Source: Zoroaster sp. YZ-2022
Taxonomy: Eukaryota > Echinodermata > Asteroidea > Forcipulatida > Zoroasteridae
DNA length: 64,000 nucleotides
NCBI GenBank assembly: GCA_029582265.1
Contig: CM055819.1
Coordinates: 42,975,048-43,039,047 of the forward strand
Reading direction: 5' to 3'
Within the stretch, counting starts at the first letter, position 1, and the number at the start of each line of letters is the position of its first letter. The notes under the pieces were generated by a model. That model searched no databases. It saw only the letters and a program-made list of their open reading frames with translations, and was not told where the DNA came from. Below are positions 10,115 to 18,435 of the stretch, one piece after another. The translations under genes were made by a program, and so were the position numbers.

Positions 10115-10417
10115 TCAATTTATAGCATTCAACAACATCTTACGCTCATCCCAAAGGTTGGTCAAAAGATTCTTACATGATGTATCAAGAATGTTTCCAA
10201 GTGTGTTATCGAATTCATACATGTTACCCAGCATCATGTATAGTTTTAAGTCGATATTGCCTGAAATAAATATTTCCCAAAACAAATTCATATTGTTACC
10301 AAAAAGATTATTTTCAAGGGCTATGAATTCATTAATACGAATGTGATTCAATGCTGTACAATAAAACATGAAATGGCCAATATCTTCATCTACATTACTC
10401 TTACACAGTTTGCACAA
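10115..10417 (-). pseudogene. C-terminal zinc-knuckle segment of the same non-LTR ORF
   Basis: It begins 'CKLCKSNVDEDIGHFMFYC', a CxxC-x8-HxxxxC pattern found at the C-terminus of several non-LTR polyproteins. It is in a different frame from 12581-10425, separated by a stop and a few bases, so a frameshift has cut it off. The remaining sequence is hydrophobic and charged without a known domain. Confidence 0.75.
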
Positions 10418-10424
10418 CCCGTCA

Positions 10425-12581
10425 TTATTTGGTGACCAGGAGCGGGTATATCTCTCGAGCCCTTAATTTAGTCATTGCGGCGGAGAAGTTCGTACTATCG
10501 ATAAGAGCCGGTACTTGTTTGAGAGACATATATAAAGACAGCGAAGATTTACTTTGTGCACCTTTGCGCCAATCATTCAATTCAACCTGATGAAGAGTTT
10601 TCTTAAAAGTATTTAACCAAGATTGGTTTAGTGGTGGATTGTTATTAAAAATATGATCCATCCCACAGCGCGACAAACTTTGCTTTATGTGATTAAGCCA
10701 TTTCCACCGCAGTTTATTATGCTCACTCAGAGTGTGATATGACGCATTAAACAAGAGTTTTGGCCATCTATTATTTTCCATTTTGAAAAGGCGATCAACA
10801 TAACTCAACCTGAATTTTTCTTGAATTGAGGAGATACTCTCCCATCCTAATTCACCATACATTGCTTCCTTAGTCATGTTACGCGGGGCCTTAAGAATGG
10901 CTTTTGCTATTTGTACTTGAACGTTTTCAAGCCTTTTAATATCTGAATTGCCACCAGGTATCCAAACAGAGCATGCATAATTTATTGACGGAAGGCCTAA
11001 TGACTTCCATAAAATATCACCATAATATACCCTGTTGTAATCATTTTGCTCATCAATAATTGATTTTATATATGCAATTAATGGATTCCCTTTACGGATG
11101 GCTTCCTCGATATGACAATGGTCGGATAAATTAGAGCTAATTTGAACACCGAGATATTTATAATGATTAACTTCAGATATAAAGCTGTGACCCAATTTCC
11201 AAGATTTGGAGCTAACACGCCGACCAATAATAAGTACATTTGATTTATCATGATTAAAATCTAACCTCCATTGTTGTGAGAAAACGGCCGCAATGTCTAA
11301 CATTTTTTGTAGTTCATTGCCATCTTCTGCAATCAGTACAATGTCATCCGCCCAGAATGGGCAACCAATCTGCACACCACAAATACTTGTACCTAAATTG
11401 GCCTCTTTGAGCGATTTTGATAATTCGTTGATAAAGACGCAGAAGAGAATCGGCGAAAGCACGCAACCCTGTTTGACACCTTCATCAATGTCAATAAAGT
11501 CCGTAGTTAGATTGCCAAATTTAATTTGACTTTGAACATTATTGTAGAGATTGGATAGAACACGCCATAATCTACCCTGAATACCCATACCCCATGCTGC
11601 ATTAAGAAGACCTTCACGCCAAACACTATCGAAAGCCTTTTTAAAATCAAGGAATGCTAGGTGGGTTTGCTTCCCTTCGGCGAGTCTACACGCCGTAATA
11701 CTTTTTAGTGTGAAAATGTGATCTTCGCAGCGATGGTTTGATCTAAATCCCCCTTGAATTTCACCAAGAGAATCGTTCTCTTCCAGAAAAGACGATATGA
11801 CTTGGGAGAGAAGACGATTGTAAATTTTAGATACACATGAAGTGAGTGTAATGCCCCTATAGTTGCTTAAGTCATTTTTAGCACATTTATTATGAATAGG
11901 GATGATAATTCCCTTATTCAATTCATTTGGTATACACTCATTGTTTCTAAGAAATATAAACATATCATATAATGATCTATATACACCGTCACCACCGTTC
12001 TTAATTAATTCATTAGTAATACCATCAAGGCCTGGTGCCTTATTATTTTTTGATTCACCTGTTGCAGTTATGACATCATCAAGCGTAAAAAACAAATCAT
12101 TTAAGTGGTCCTTTGTATTATAATTAGTATGGCTATCACGTACAAGTTCCTTTATCGACTTATAATTGATACTTTTTAAGTCGCTAGTAATGTCCGTTTC
12201 ATCATATAGATTACGATGCATTTTACCCAAGGTGTGAAAGTACTGCATAATAGATTGTTTCATAACTGTTCTGTCAGTTGTGATAATATTAGAGTTGGGT
12301 AGTTTAAGTGTATAGACACTCTCGGAATTGTTTTTACTACCTCTAAGGTTTTTCCAGAAGTCTTTACATCCTGGACCACCTTTAGCACTTATTTTGATAC
12401 TATTATCAACCCTTCTTTTCATGATTTTCTTATGTATAAGTTTTTTTGCAGCAAGTTTCTTTTCTTTATATATGTTCCAAAGCTCGTCACCCTTAGTATT
12501 GTTATTGCCAGATTTAGTACAATTACGATGTTCTCGACTTGCCTGTTTGCGGCAGTTTATGGCTTCTCTGATCTCAGGCAT
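10425..12581 (-). pseudogene. Reverse transcriptase ORF, non-CR1 non-LTR element
   Basis: 718 open codons. RT blocks are visible in order: 'NKAPGLDGITNE' at residues 180-191, 'IIPIHNK' and 'NYRGITL' near 226-245, 'QGGFRSNHRCEDHIF' near 276-290, 'LDFKKAFDSVWR' at 311-322, 'GVKQGCVLSP' at 368-377, catalytic 'FWADD' at 409-413, and 'YKYLGVQ' further on. The second half is the usual thumb and connection region. The frame stops two codons before a cysteine-rich segment that continues in another frame at 10417. It lacks an endonuclease and an ORF1, so it is a truncated genomic copy despite the long open frame. Its function in a full element would be target-primed reverse transcription. Confidence 0.85.
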
Positions 12582-12600
12582 CTGTTAAAACCATTAGCAG

Positions 12601-12710
12601 TTGGTAGTGTTCAACGCAACAGAAGTTATAGCGCCCTTTCACACCTACTGTAAAATACAGCGCGATGCAACCGCGGTGTGAGTATAAGTGTCACGGCGCG
12701 TCGCAGAGTT
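12601..12710. other. Short unique stretch between non-LTR 5' truncation and FB1 right arm
   Basis: 110 bp of GC-richer sequence (CGCGATGCAACCGCGG and similar). No gene or repeat copy was seen elsewhere in the window. Confidence 0.5.
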
Positions 12711-13005
12711 TTAAGGGGCTCTCAGTGCTACGACAACCTCGGAAATAGTTTTCATATCCCAATAAATTAAATGGCATATCAAGGATTCCGTACAGCTCAA
12801 TTATTTCGAGGGAACGAAATATTATTTCGAGGGAATGAAATATTATTTCGAGGGAACGAAATAATATTTCTAGGGAACGAAATGAATTCGAGGGAACGAA
12901 ATGTTATTTCGAGGGAACGAAATATTAATTCGAGGGAACGAAATACATTTCCCCTTTTTTTTACCTTCCCGATTTTTTTTTACCTGTCCCCTTAGGGGCT
13001 CCGTA
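12711..13005 (-). repeat. FB1 right arm, shortened
   Basis: Inverted relative to the left arm, with the same inner edge (TTAAGGGGCTCTCAGTGCTACG), unique block and outer edge (CCCCTTAGGGGCTCCGTA). It has only about seven palindromic units and lacks the inverted unit pair seen in the other three arms. This is consistent with array contraction. Confidence 0.88.
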
Positions 13006-13222
13006 CGATTGAGAACTCTGTCAAAACAAGAAAAACAAGAATCGCCGGTGGTCTATTCAATCATGGATTACATGCCGTGATCATCAGTCACCGGTGATTA
13101 AAGGTCGTGGTTCGAATGGGACTAATCTTGTGACCATTGATTGCGATTCATTTCATGACACTCGTGAATATCCGATATAAGTCCATTCTATTGCCAGGCG
13201 TTTTCGACGGTCAATAGGATTA

Positions 13223-13897
13223 GTGAATAGAAACGATCTGATTAGTGTCAATCGTACATCTTCTTTTGATCTGAATCGTAACATTTCTTTCACCTTATGG
13301 AACGCGCGATCAGTGAATAACAAGCTAGCTGCTGTGTGTGCCTCAATTGTCGAGAACAAAACAGATATAGTTGTGCTAACCAAGACATGGATGGGGCAAT
13401 CAGCCAAACAACAGTGCACAATTAACGAATTTCGGACACTTTTATCTGGATATAAATTCCACAGCTGTCCACGGAAGAATCGGAAGGGTGGTGGAGTCGC
13501 AGTGATTACACGTAACAACCTGGATGTCAAGGTAAACCAAGGTGGTAATTACCGCTCTTTTGAACATTCCGATCTCCGTATACGAGTGAATTCTGAACTC
13601 ATCCACTTGACTGTGGTGTACCGCACTCCGCCATCAAAGAAGAATGGTATAACTGTGAAGGAGTTCTTCACCGAATTCACATCGCTACTAGAGGTCGCTA
13701 TTGTTTCACCAGGTCGACTAATCATCCTTGGCTATTTCAATTTTCACGTTGATGACCCTACCAGCAAGGATGCACAGAACTTCAATGATCTCCTTACTTC
13801 CCTTGACCTTGTACAGCACGTCAAAGGTCCCACGCACGATAGAGGCCACACACTTGATCTAGTCATCACGCGTTCCAGCAAACATAAATGCTACTAA
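13223..13897 (+). pseudogene. APE-type endonuclease domain of the CR1-like element
   Basis: 224 codons. It opens with 'NISFTLWNARSVNNKL' (the N-x-R block), has 'IVVLTKTWM' where the catalytic glutamate ('TET/TxTW') normally sits, then 'GGGVAVITRNNL', 'LTVVYRTPPSKKN', 'IILGYFNFHVDD' and 'HTLDLVITR'. The family motif is GDFN. Here the aspartate is tyrosine, and the usual ETW is KTW, so two catalytic positions look changed. In an active element this domain nicks target DNA to prime reverse transcription. The frame breaks shortly before the S-DH segment, which continues in another frame at about 13908. Confidence 0.85.
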
Positions 13898-13934
13898 TTT
13901 TACTCTTGAGAACGTATTACCTTCTGATCACAGT

Positions 13935-14417
13935 TTGATTAATTTTATCTTCGATATTAGTCGTCCACCTAATGTGAAGGTCACGCGGGTTAGAAGAAGC
14001 ATTCGTGGGGTCACTGCCGACATCCTACGTGAATGTCTTTCTTCTAATCCTTTTTCGCAGTCTGCAGATGCCACGGTAGATCAACTCACGAACGACTACG
14101 ATGAGACCATGCAGAATGTGCTCAACACTGTCGCCCCGGAGAAAACTAAGGTCGTCACTGACAAACCTCGTGCCCCATGGTACAGTGACGAACTCCACAC
14201 CGCCAAACAGGAATTACGTAGACTCGAGCGTAGGATGGTAAACCAGCCACTAGAGGTTAAGTTTGAAGCAAAGCAAGCGGAATACCACCAGCTCACGAAC
14301 AAAACGAAAACGGAGTATCACAAAGACAAAATTGACGGTGCGGACCAGAATAAACTTTTCTCTGTGATTGACGATTTAATCGGTGATAGAAAATCACGAG
14401 CAATCCGCATTGCCTGA
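13935..14417 (+). pseudogene. Linker region of the CR1-like polyprotein
   Basis: It encodes a charged segment with 'TKVVTDKPRAPWYSDELHTAKQELRRLERRM', the 'APW(Y/F)...A+...RR.ER' pattern found between endonuclease and RT in CR1/L2 elements. It overlaps the RT frame at 14383, where a frameshift occurs. Confidence 0.8.
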
Positions 14418-15786
14418 TCACAGTGATCCCATGGTTTTAGTGCAATCATTCTGTGACTTTTTTATTGATAACATGTTTAAGCTTCGTGATCGCCTCGATA
14501 TTTCCAATGATTCCACTTTTACTGACGTCGCCTGTATTTTTCATTTCGATAGTTTTAATCCCGTTTCTGAATCGCTTATTTCTAGTATTATTTATTCTAT
14601 GAAGTCAAAATCATGTCCACTCGATCCTCTTCCCACACATTTGTTGAAGTCATTTTTACCTGATGTTTTACCTTTTATTGTTCGAGTCATTAATCAGTCG
14701 TTGTCATCGGATGTAGTCCCCGAGCGCTTCAAGAAGGCTATCGTTCGTCCTCTTCTAAAAAAGCCTGGATTTGACACTAATTTACTGAATAATTATCGCC
14801 CAGTTTCAAACCTTCCGTTTTTATCGAAAGTTTTAGAAAAAGTTGTTGTCGCACAGTTGAATTTTCATTTATCTAAATTTTCGTTGTACTCTAAATTTCA
14901 ATCTGGTTATCGCATGGATCACAGCACAGAAACTGCTTTGATTCGTGTGCACAATGACGTCATGATTGCGCTTGATAACCATCGTGAAGTCATTTTAGTA
15001 TTGCTTGATCTGTCGGCCGCTTTCGATACCATTGATCATTCTATACTTATTCAAAGGTTAAAAACGCGTTATGGTATCGGAGGTGTTGTTTTAGAATGGT
15101 TTAAATCGTACTTGGAAGGCCGTACTCAACGTGTTGCAATTCGTGATATTATCTCTGAGCCAGCGACACTGTCTTGTGGCGTTCCCCAGGACAGCGTGTT
15201 AGGGCTAATTCTTTTTACACTGTATTCTGCGCCACTGGAGGAGATCATAATGAAACACGGACTTGACCTAATGTTATAGGCAGATGATACGCAGTTATAT
15301 CTCTCGTGTTCACAGGCTACGGCCAACACTGATAAATCTCGTCTGGAGGACTGTATTAATGAAATTCGTGGCTGGATGGTACTTAACAAGCTTGTATTGA
15401 ATGATAATAAGACAGAAATTATTCATTTCCATTCAAAATTCAGGGCAACTTCGCCACTGTCAGGTATTAATGTTGGTGATTTTAATATTCAACCGTGTTC
15501 TACTGTTCGTAACTTAGGTTTTTATTTCGATTTGTTCGTGTCTTTATCTGATCATGTATCTCACATTTGCAAGTCATCATCGTTTGGCCTTTATCGTATT
15601 GGTAAAATTCGTGGTATTTTAGATCAGTCACTTACAGAACGCCTAATTCATGCTTTTATAACCTCGCGACTCGACTATTGTAACAGTCTTCTCTATAATC
15701 TTCCTAACAACCTTACTAACAAACTCCAATCTATTCAGAACTCCGCCGCACGTCTCGTAACCCGCACTAAAAGTATGAGCACATAA
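14383..15786 (+). pseudogene. Reverse transcriptase domain of the CR1-like element
   Basis: Blocks in order: 'CPLDPLPTHLLK', 'RPLLKKPGFD', 'NYRPVSNLPFL', 'QSGYRMDHSTETAL', 'LLDLSAAFDTIDHSIL', 'CGVPQDSVLG' (the usual QGS is QDS), then the catalytic motif in which the tyrosine codon is TAG (15277-15279) directly before 'ADDTQLYLSC'. The same frame continues to 15786 with 'LNDNKTEIIHF', 'VRNLGFYFD', 'TSRLDYCNSLLYNLP', 'SAARLVTRT'. After 15786 the C-terminal part moves frame to about 15788-16119, ending 'LKSSLKTHLF'. Defects: stop in YADD, Gly to Asp in PQG, frameshifts. Not functional. Confidence 0.88.
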
Positions 15787-16364
15787 CCCCCGTACTTCAC
15801 TCTCTGCATTGGCTACCTGTCACTCAACACATCAAGTTTAAAATCCTCACTATCACCTATAAAGTCTTACATGCACAGTCACCAGTCTATCTCAATGATC
15901 TCTTAATTCTCCGTGGTTCAGCGAAAAAGACTCGTTCTTCGAACGAGACCCTATTCGTGGAACCACGCTATCACCTCGAATCCTACGGCGCACGTGCTTT
16001 CTCTATATCTGCACCCCGGTTGTGGAAATCTCTTCCTAACCACATCCGCTCTGCACCCTTCCCTTGATGCTTTAAAGTCTTCTCTTAAAACGCACCTCTT
16101 TTGTTTGCACTTCGGCTAATATTTTACTCTGCATTTTTAATCTTACTTCTTTTTCCATTTTTACTAGTTGTTTTTCTTTATTTTTTATTCATTTTTAATA
16201 CCCAATTGTTTCTATTTTGTTTTATATCTCGACATATTGTACTTTTATTATATTCTTTTGTACAGCGCGCTGAGATTTGTATGTAGCGCGCTATATAAGA
16301 ACAATACATTATTATCATTTATTATCATTATTATATATAAACGTTAGTAATTTACAGATTAAAG

Positions 16365-16545
16365 TCTAAAACGTTTGAGATGAACTGATCACTTTTTAAC
16401 TACTAATTAGGTTTCATATATAAACGAAATAGATTTTTAAATTAAAGTGTACATTCCCCTGAAAGAGATTCCAAGGGTTGAATTCTTTATCATAATTATT
16501 AATCATTTTTTAAAATAGATATTTCGATGGTCCCCAAACGTTTGA
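16365..16545 (+). repeat. About 180-bp interspersed repeat, copy 2
   Basis: Starts ACGTTTGAGATGAAC, contains TTTTTAACTACTAATTAG and TATATAAACGAAAT, and ends GATATTTCGATGGTCCCCAA. It is homologous to 16585-16760 in direct orientation and to 1030-1215 inverted. Confidence 0.65.
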
Positions 16546-16584
16546 TTTGTTTTGTGCACAATGCATAGGGTTTTTGGTCCTCAC

Positions 16585-16748
16585 ATACGTTTAAAATGAA
16601 CTTTTTAACTAATAATTAGAGTAGATATATAAAAGAAATGTATTTCTAAATTTAAGTATACATACCCCTATTATTCCAAGAGTTGAATAATTTATCAAAA
16701 TTATTAATAAGTTTATGGGTAGATATTTCGATAGTCCCCAAACATTTT

Positions 16749-16760
<12 letters not shown>
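16585..16760 (+). repeat. About 180-bp interspersed repeat, copy 3
   Basis: It follows copy 2 in tandem with the same order of blocks: ACGTTT, TTTTTAACTAATAATTAG, TATATAAAAGAAAT, GATATTTCGATAGTCCCCAA. It runs directly into the TTTA microsatellite. Confidence 0.65.
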
Positions 16761-16779
<19 letters not shown>

Positions 16780-16782
16780 TTT
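16742..16782. repeat. TTTA microsatellite
   Basis: About nine TTTA units. Confidence 0.9.
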
Positions 16783-17055
16783 TTTTGCACAAAAATGCAT
16801 ATAGTTTTGGTCCTCAAATATTTTCATTTAGCGATGAGCTCCAAACGTTTGACAACTAGCATTCACACCCGCTTAAGACTGGTCGGACCACACAAATGTT
16901 TTTTGAATACCACTTAGTCAGAGTCGTCTAAGTTGGGTATTTAAGTGGGGTGCTTACAGTTTTGTGACTTAAGTAGTTTTGTGAATACCGCCCAGATGCT
17001 TTTCAGCCAACAGGCTGTCAGAGGCCTATCAGAGGCATAACACATCCGTGAGTTA

Positions 17056-17247
17056 AGGCCGGTTCATACTTCATGCAAAAGCGAATGTGAAGCGAAATTC
17101 GTGACGTCGACAATGGTTCACGGTAAATATTCATGGCGAAGGTTAGCAAAAGTTTAACACATTTCAACTTGCGCGAATCATTCGCCGCGAATTTGATGAC
17201 GTAAAATTCACTTCGCAATCGCTTTCGCGTCAAGTATGAACCGGCCT
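17056..17247. mobile_element. 192-bp MITE, Harbinger type (TTA duplication)
   Basis: The terminal inverted repeats begin AGGCCGGTTCATACTT and extend imperfectly for about 45 bp (GCGAATGTGAAGCGAA-like inside). The element is flanked by TTA at 17053-17055 and 17248-17250. A 3-bp TTA/TAA duplication and no coding capacity fit a non-autonomous PIF/Harbinger element. It is not related in end sequence to the Harbinger copies at 40 and 53 kb. Confidence 0.8.
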
Positions 17248-17383
17248 TTACCCTCCTCAGCTCCGCAGGCTATTCTCCCCATGTCCACATAGGCTCCCTC
17301 TCCCCGTGTTATGTGGGCTTCTTAACAACTGTAGGCTCACGTAGTAATGGTATCTTTGTGTCACACACCGCGAGCTAATTTCA

Positions 17384-17532
17384 AAGAGTTGCTAAGCAGA
17401 AATTTGCTAAGCAAATATTTTGTTGGTTGAAGCTGTATGAAGTAGGCAACCAACCAAAGTATATACAATTTGTATACAAACTTTGGCTGGTAACTAATAC
17501 AATCTGCTAAGCAAATTGATCTGCTGAGCAGA
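17384..17532. mobile_element. Short MITE-like inverted repeat
   Basis: TGCTAAGCAGAAATTTGCTAAGC on the left is matched inverted on the right by a version containing GCTTAGCAGATTG. The ends are imperfect, about 28 bp, enclosing about 95 bp with an internal TATACAATTTGTATAC palindrome. No certain target duplication. Confidence 0.5.
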
Positions 17533-17880
17533 CGGTCCAAATTTAGAATGTTTCTATTTTTTGTTTAATTGGATTTTGATCATGATTGTTGACATTCATA
17601 TTCTTAAGATTGTTTAGAAATTAGATTAATGTTAGAGCCAAATGTAAAACCCTTAAACACTGGTAATGTTGGTAAAACAGCTTCTAAAAGTATCCTTACT
17701 TGAATCAAAATATTACATTAAACAACTAACCTAAAATGTTTTAACTTTCGTCGCATCGTGAAAATACTTTTAGATTTATTTAACGTAGAATTCTTGTCCC
17801 TGGGAAAATAGCGTGAAAATAGTAGCCAAAGTAGATTTAAAGTAGATTTATATGAAACTGACCTGAAATATTATAAACGT
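17533..17880. other. Non-coding AT-rich stretch
   Basis: No gene or clear repeat was seen apart from a tandem GTAGATTTA at about 17829-17850. Confidence 0.6.
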
Positions 17881-17900
17881 GAAGCGAGCAAAGAAAAATT

Positions 17901-17972
17901 GGCTGATACCGGACTCGAACCCGCGACCTCTCGAATACCGTACAAGCGCTCTACCAACTGAGCTAACCAGCC
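17901..17972 (-). tRNA. tRNA-like sequence (Thr GGT-like), probably SINE head or pseudogene
   Basis: The minus strand folds as a 72-nt cloverleaf: acceptor GGCTGGT/ATCAGCC, D arm GCTC-AGTTGGTA-GAGC, and T loop GGTTCGAGTCC (B box) with A box TAGCTCAGTTGG. The anticodon loop reads ACGGTAT, giving GGT at 34-36, but position 33 is C rather than the universal T. The anticodon and T stems each contain a mismatch. These defects, and a second copy in tandem, argue for a tRNA-derived repeat rather than a working tRNA gene. Confidence 0.6.
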
Positions 17973-18211
17973 CGTATGTTGGTGGGTGGTCCACTTATGT
18001 CAATTATATATTGATCTATGGGGGGCCAGGTCAGAGGCCAAACCATATCTGCCGAGTAGCCAGGGATCAAACCCGGTCAGATGCAAACAACCTGGGTAAC
18101 GGCAGTAGCGGGATCACACAACTTGGGACACAAGCCTTTTATGTGGTTGTACACAAAGTAGATTTATAGGGAGAAACTGACCTGAATATTAGAAGCGAGC
18201 AAATAAAAATT

Positions 18212-18283
18212 GGCTGATGCCGGACTCGAACCCGCGACCTCTCGAATACCGAACGAGCGCTCTACCAACTGAGCTAACCAGCC
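18212..18283 (-). tRNA. Second tRNA-like copy in tandem
   Basis: It has the same cloverleaf as 17901-17972 with a better anticodon stem (CTCGT/TCGAG) and the same GGT and C33. Both copies sit in about 300-bp repeats (17880-18150 and 18190-18388 plus 21584-21640) sharing flanks such as GGGGGGCCAGGTCAGAGGCC. The second unit is split by the jockey-like element. Confidence 0.6.
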
Positions 18284-18435
18284 CGTATGTTGGTGGGTGG
18301 TCCACTTATGCCAATTATCTATTGCTCTATGGGGGGCCAGGTCAGAGGCCAAACCATATCTGCCGAGTAGCCAGGGATCAAGCCCGGAGGAGACGACGAC
18401 AGCCTTCACGTGGCCTCATCCGTGAGTAGCAAGAA

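Larger units (their letters stand above)
9893..12600 (-). mobile_element. 5'-truncated non-LTR retrotransposon with (GATT)n tail, in FB1
   Basis: On the minus strand the element runs from about 12600 to a tail at 9893-9912 made of TTGA/GATT repeats just after an AATAAA. It carries a large RT frame (12581-10425) and a frameshifted C-terminal zinc-knuckle piece (10417-10115). The endonuclease is missing, so it is 5'-truncated. The tail and the C-terminal CxxC...HxxxxC motif suit an I/RTE/Nimb-type clade. I cannot fix the clade from sequence alone. Confidence 0.8.
1972..13005. mobile_element. FB1: 11-kb foldback-like element with TACGGA ends and retrotransposon cargo
   Basis: The element is bounded by inverted ends TACGGAGC...GCTCCGTA and a perfect 6-bp target duplication CGATTG (1966-1971 and 13006-13011). 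The left arm is 1972-2485 and the right arm, a shortened one, is 12711-13005. Both consist of tandem palindromic repeats. Between the arms lie a CR1-like element in reverse (2486-3178 plus 8184-9340), about 550 bp of unassigned DNA and a second non-LTR element in reverse (12600-9893). No transposase is present, so it is non-autonomous. The 6-bp duplication with long repeat-built arms recalls foldback (FB/TU) transposons. Polintons also make 6-bp duplications, but their ends start AG and no Polinton gene is present. Superfamily unassigned. Confidence 0.75.
13006..16330 (+). mobile_element. CR1-like retrotransposon hosting FB1, main part
   Basis: It contains endonuclease (13223-13897), linker (13935-14417) and reverse transcriptase (14383-15786 and onward) in several broken frames, then a 3' end with the motif GCGCGCTATATAAGAACAA followed by ATTATC repeats, typical of CR1/L2 tails. 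With the 1640-1971 fragment it is close to full length for ORF2, which makes it the most complete CR1-like copy here. Several frameshifts and stops show it is inactive. Confidence 0.85.
16331..17055. other. Non-coding DNA with tandem interspersed repeats
   Basis: Two diverged copies of a ~180-bp repeat (16365-16545, 16585-16760) and a TTTA microsatellite (16742-16782) occupy the start. 16860-17050 shows no gene or clear repeat. Confidence 0.7.

Noticed and set aside
1972..13005. FB1 as a Polinton/Maverick because of 6-bp duplication and large size
   Set aside because: The ends are TACGG, not AG, and no polymerase B, integrase, ATPase or capsid gene is present.
15277..15279. Programmed readthrough of TAG at the catalytic motif
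   Set aside because: The element also has frameshifts and altered catalytic residues in the endonuclease. Simple decay explains it.
17901..18283. Functional tRNA-Thr genes
   Set aside because: C33 and stem mismatches in both copies, and placement inside a tandem repeat unit.
18164..18409. Protein with 'WLAQLVERSFGIREVAGSSPA'
   Set aside because: This is the well-known spurious translation of a tRNA-like sequence.
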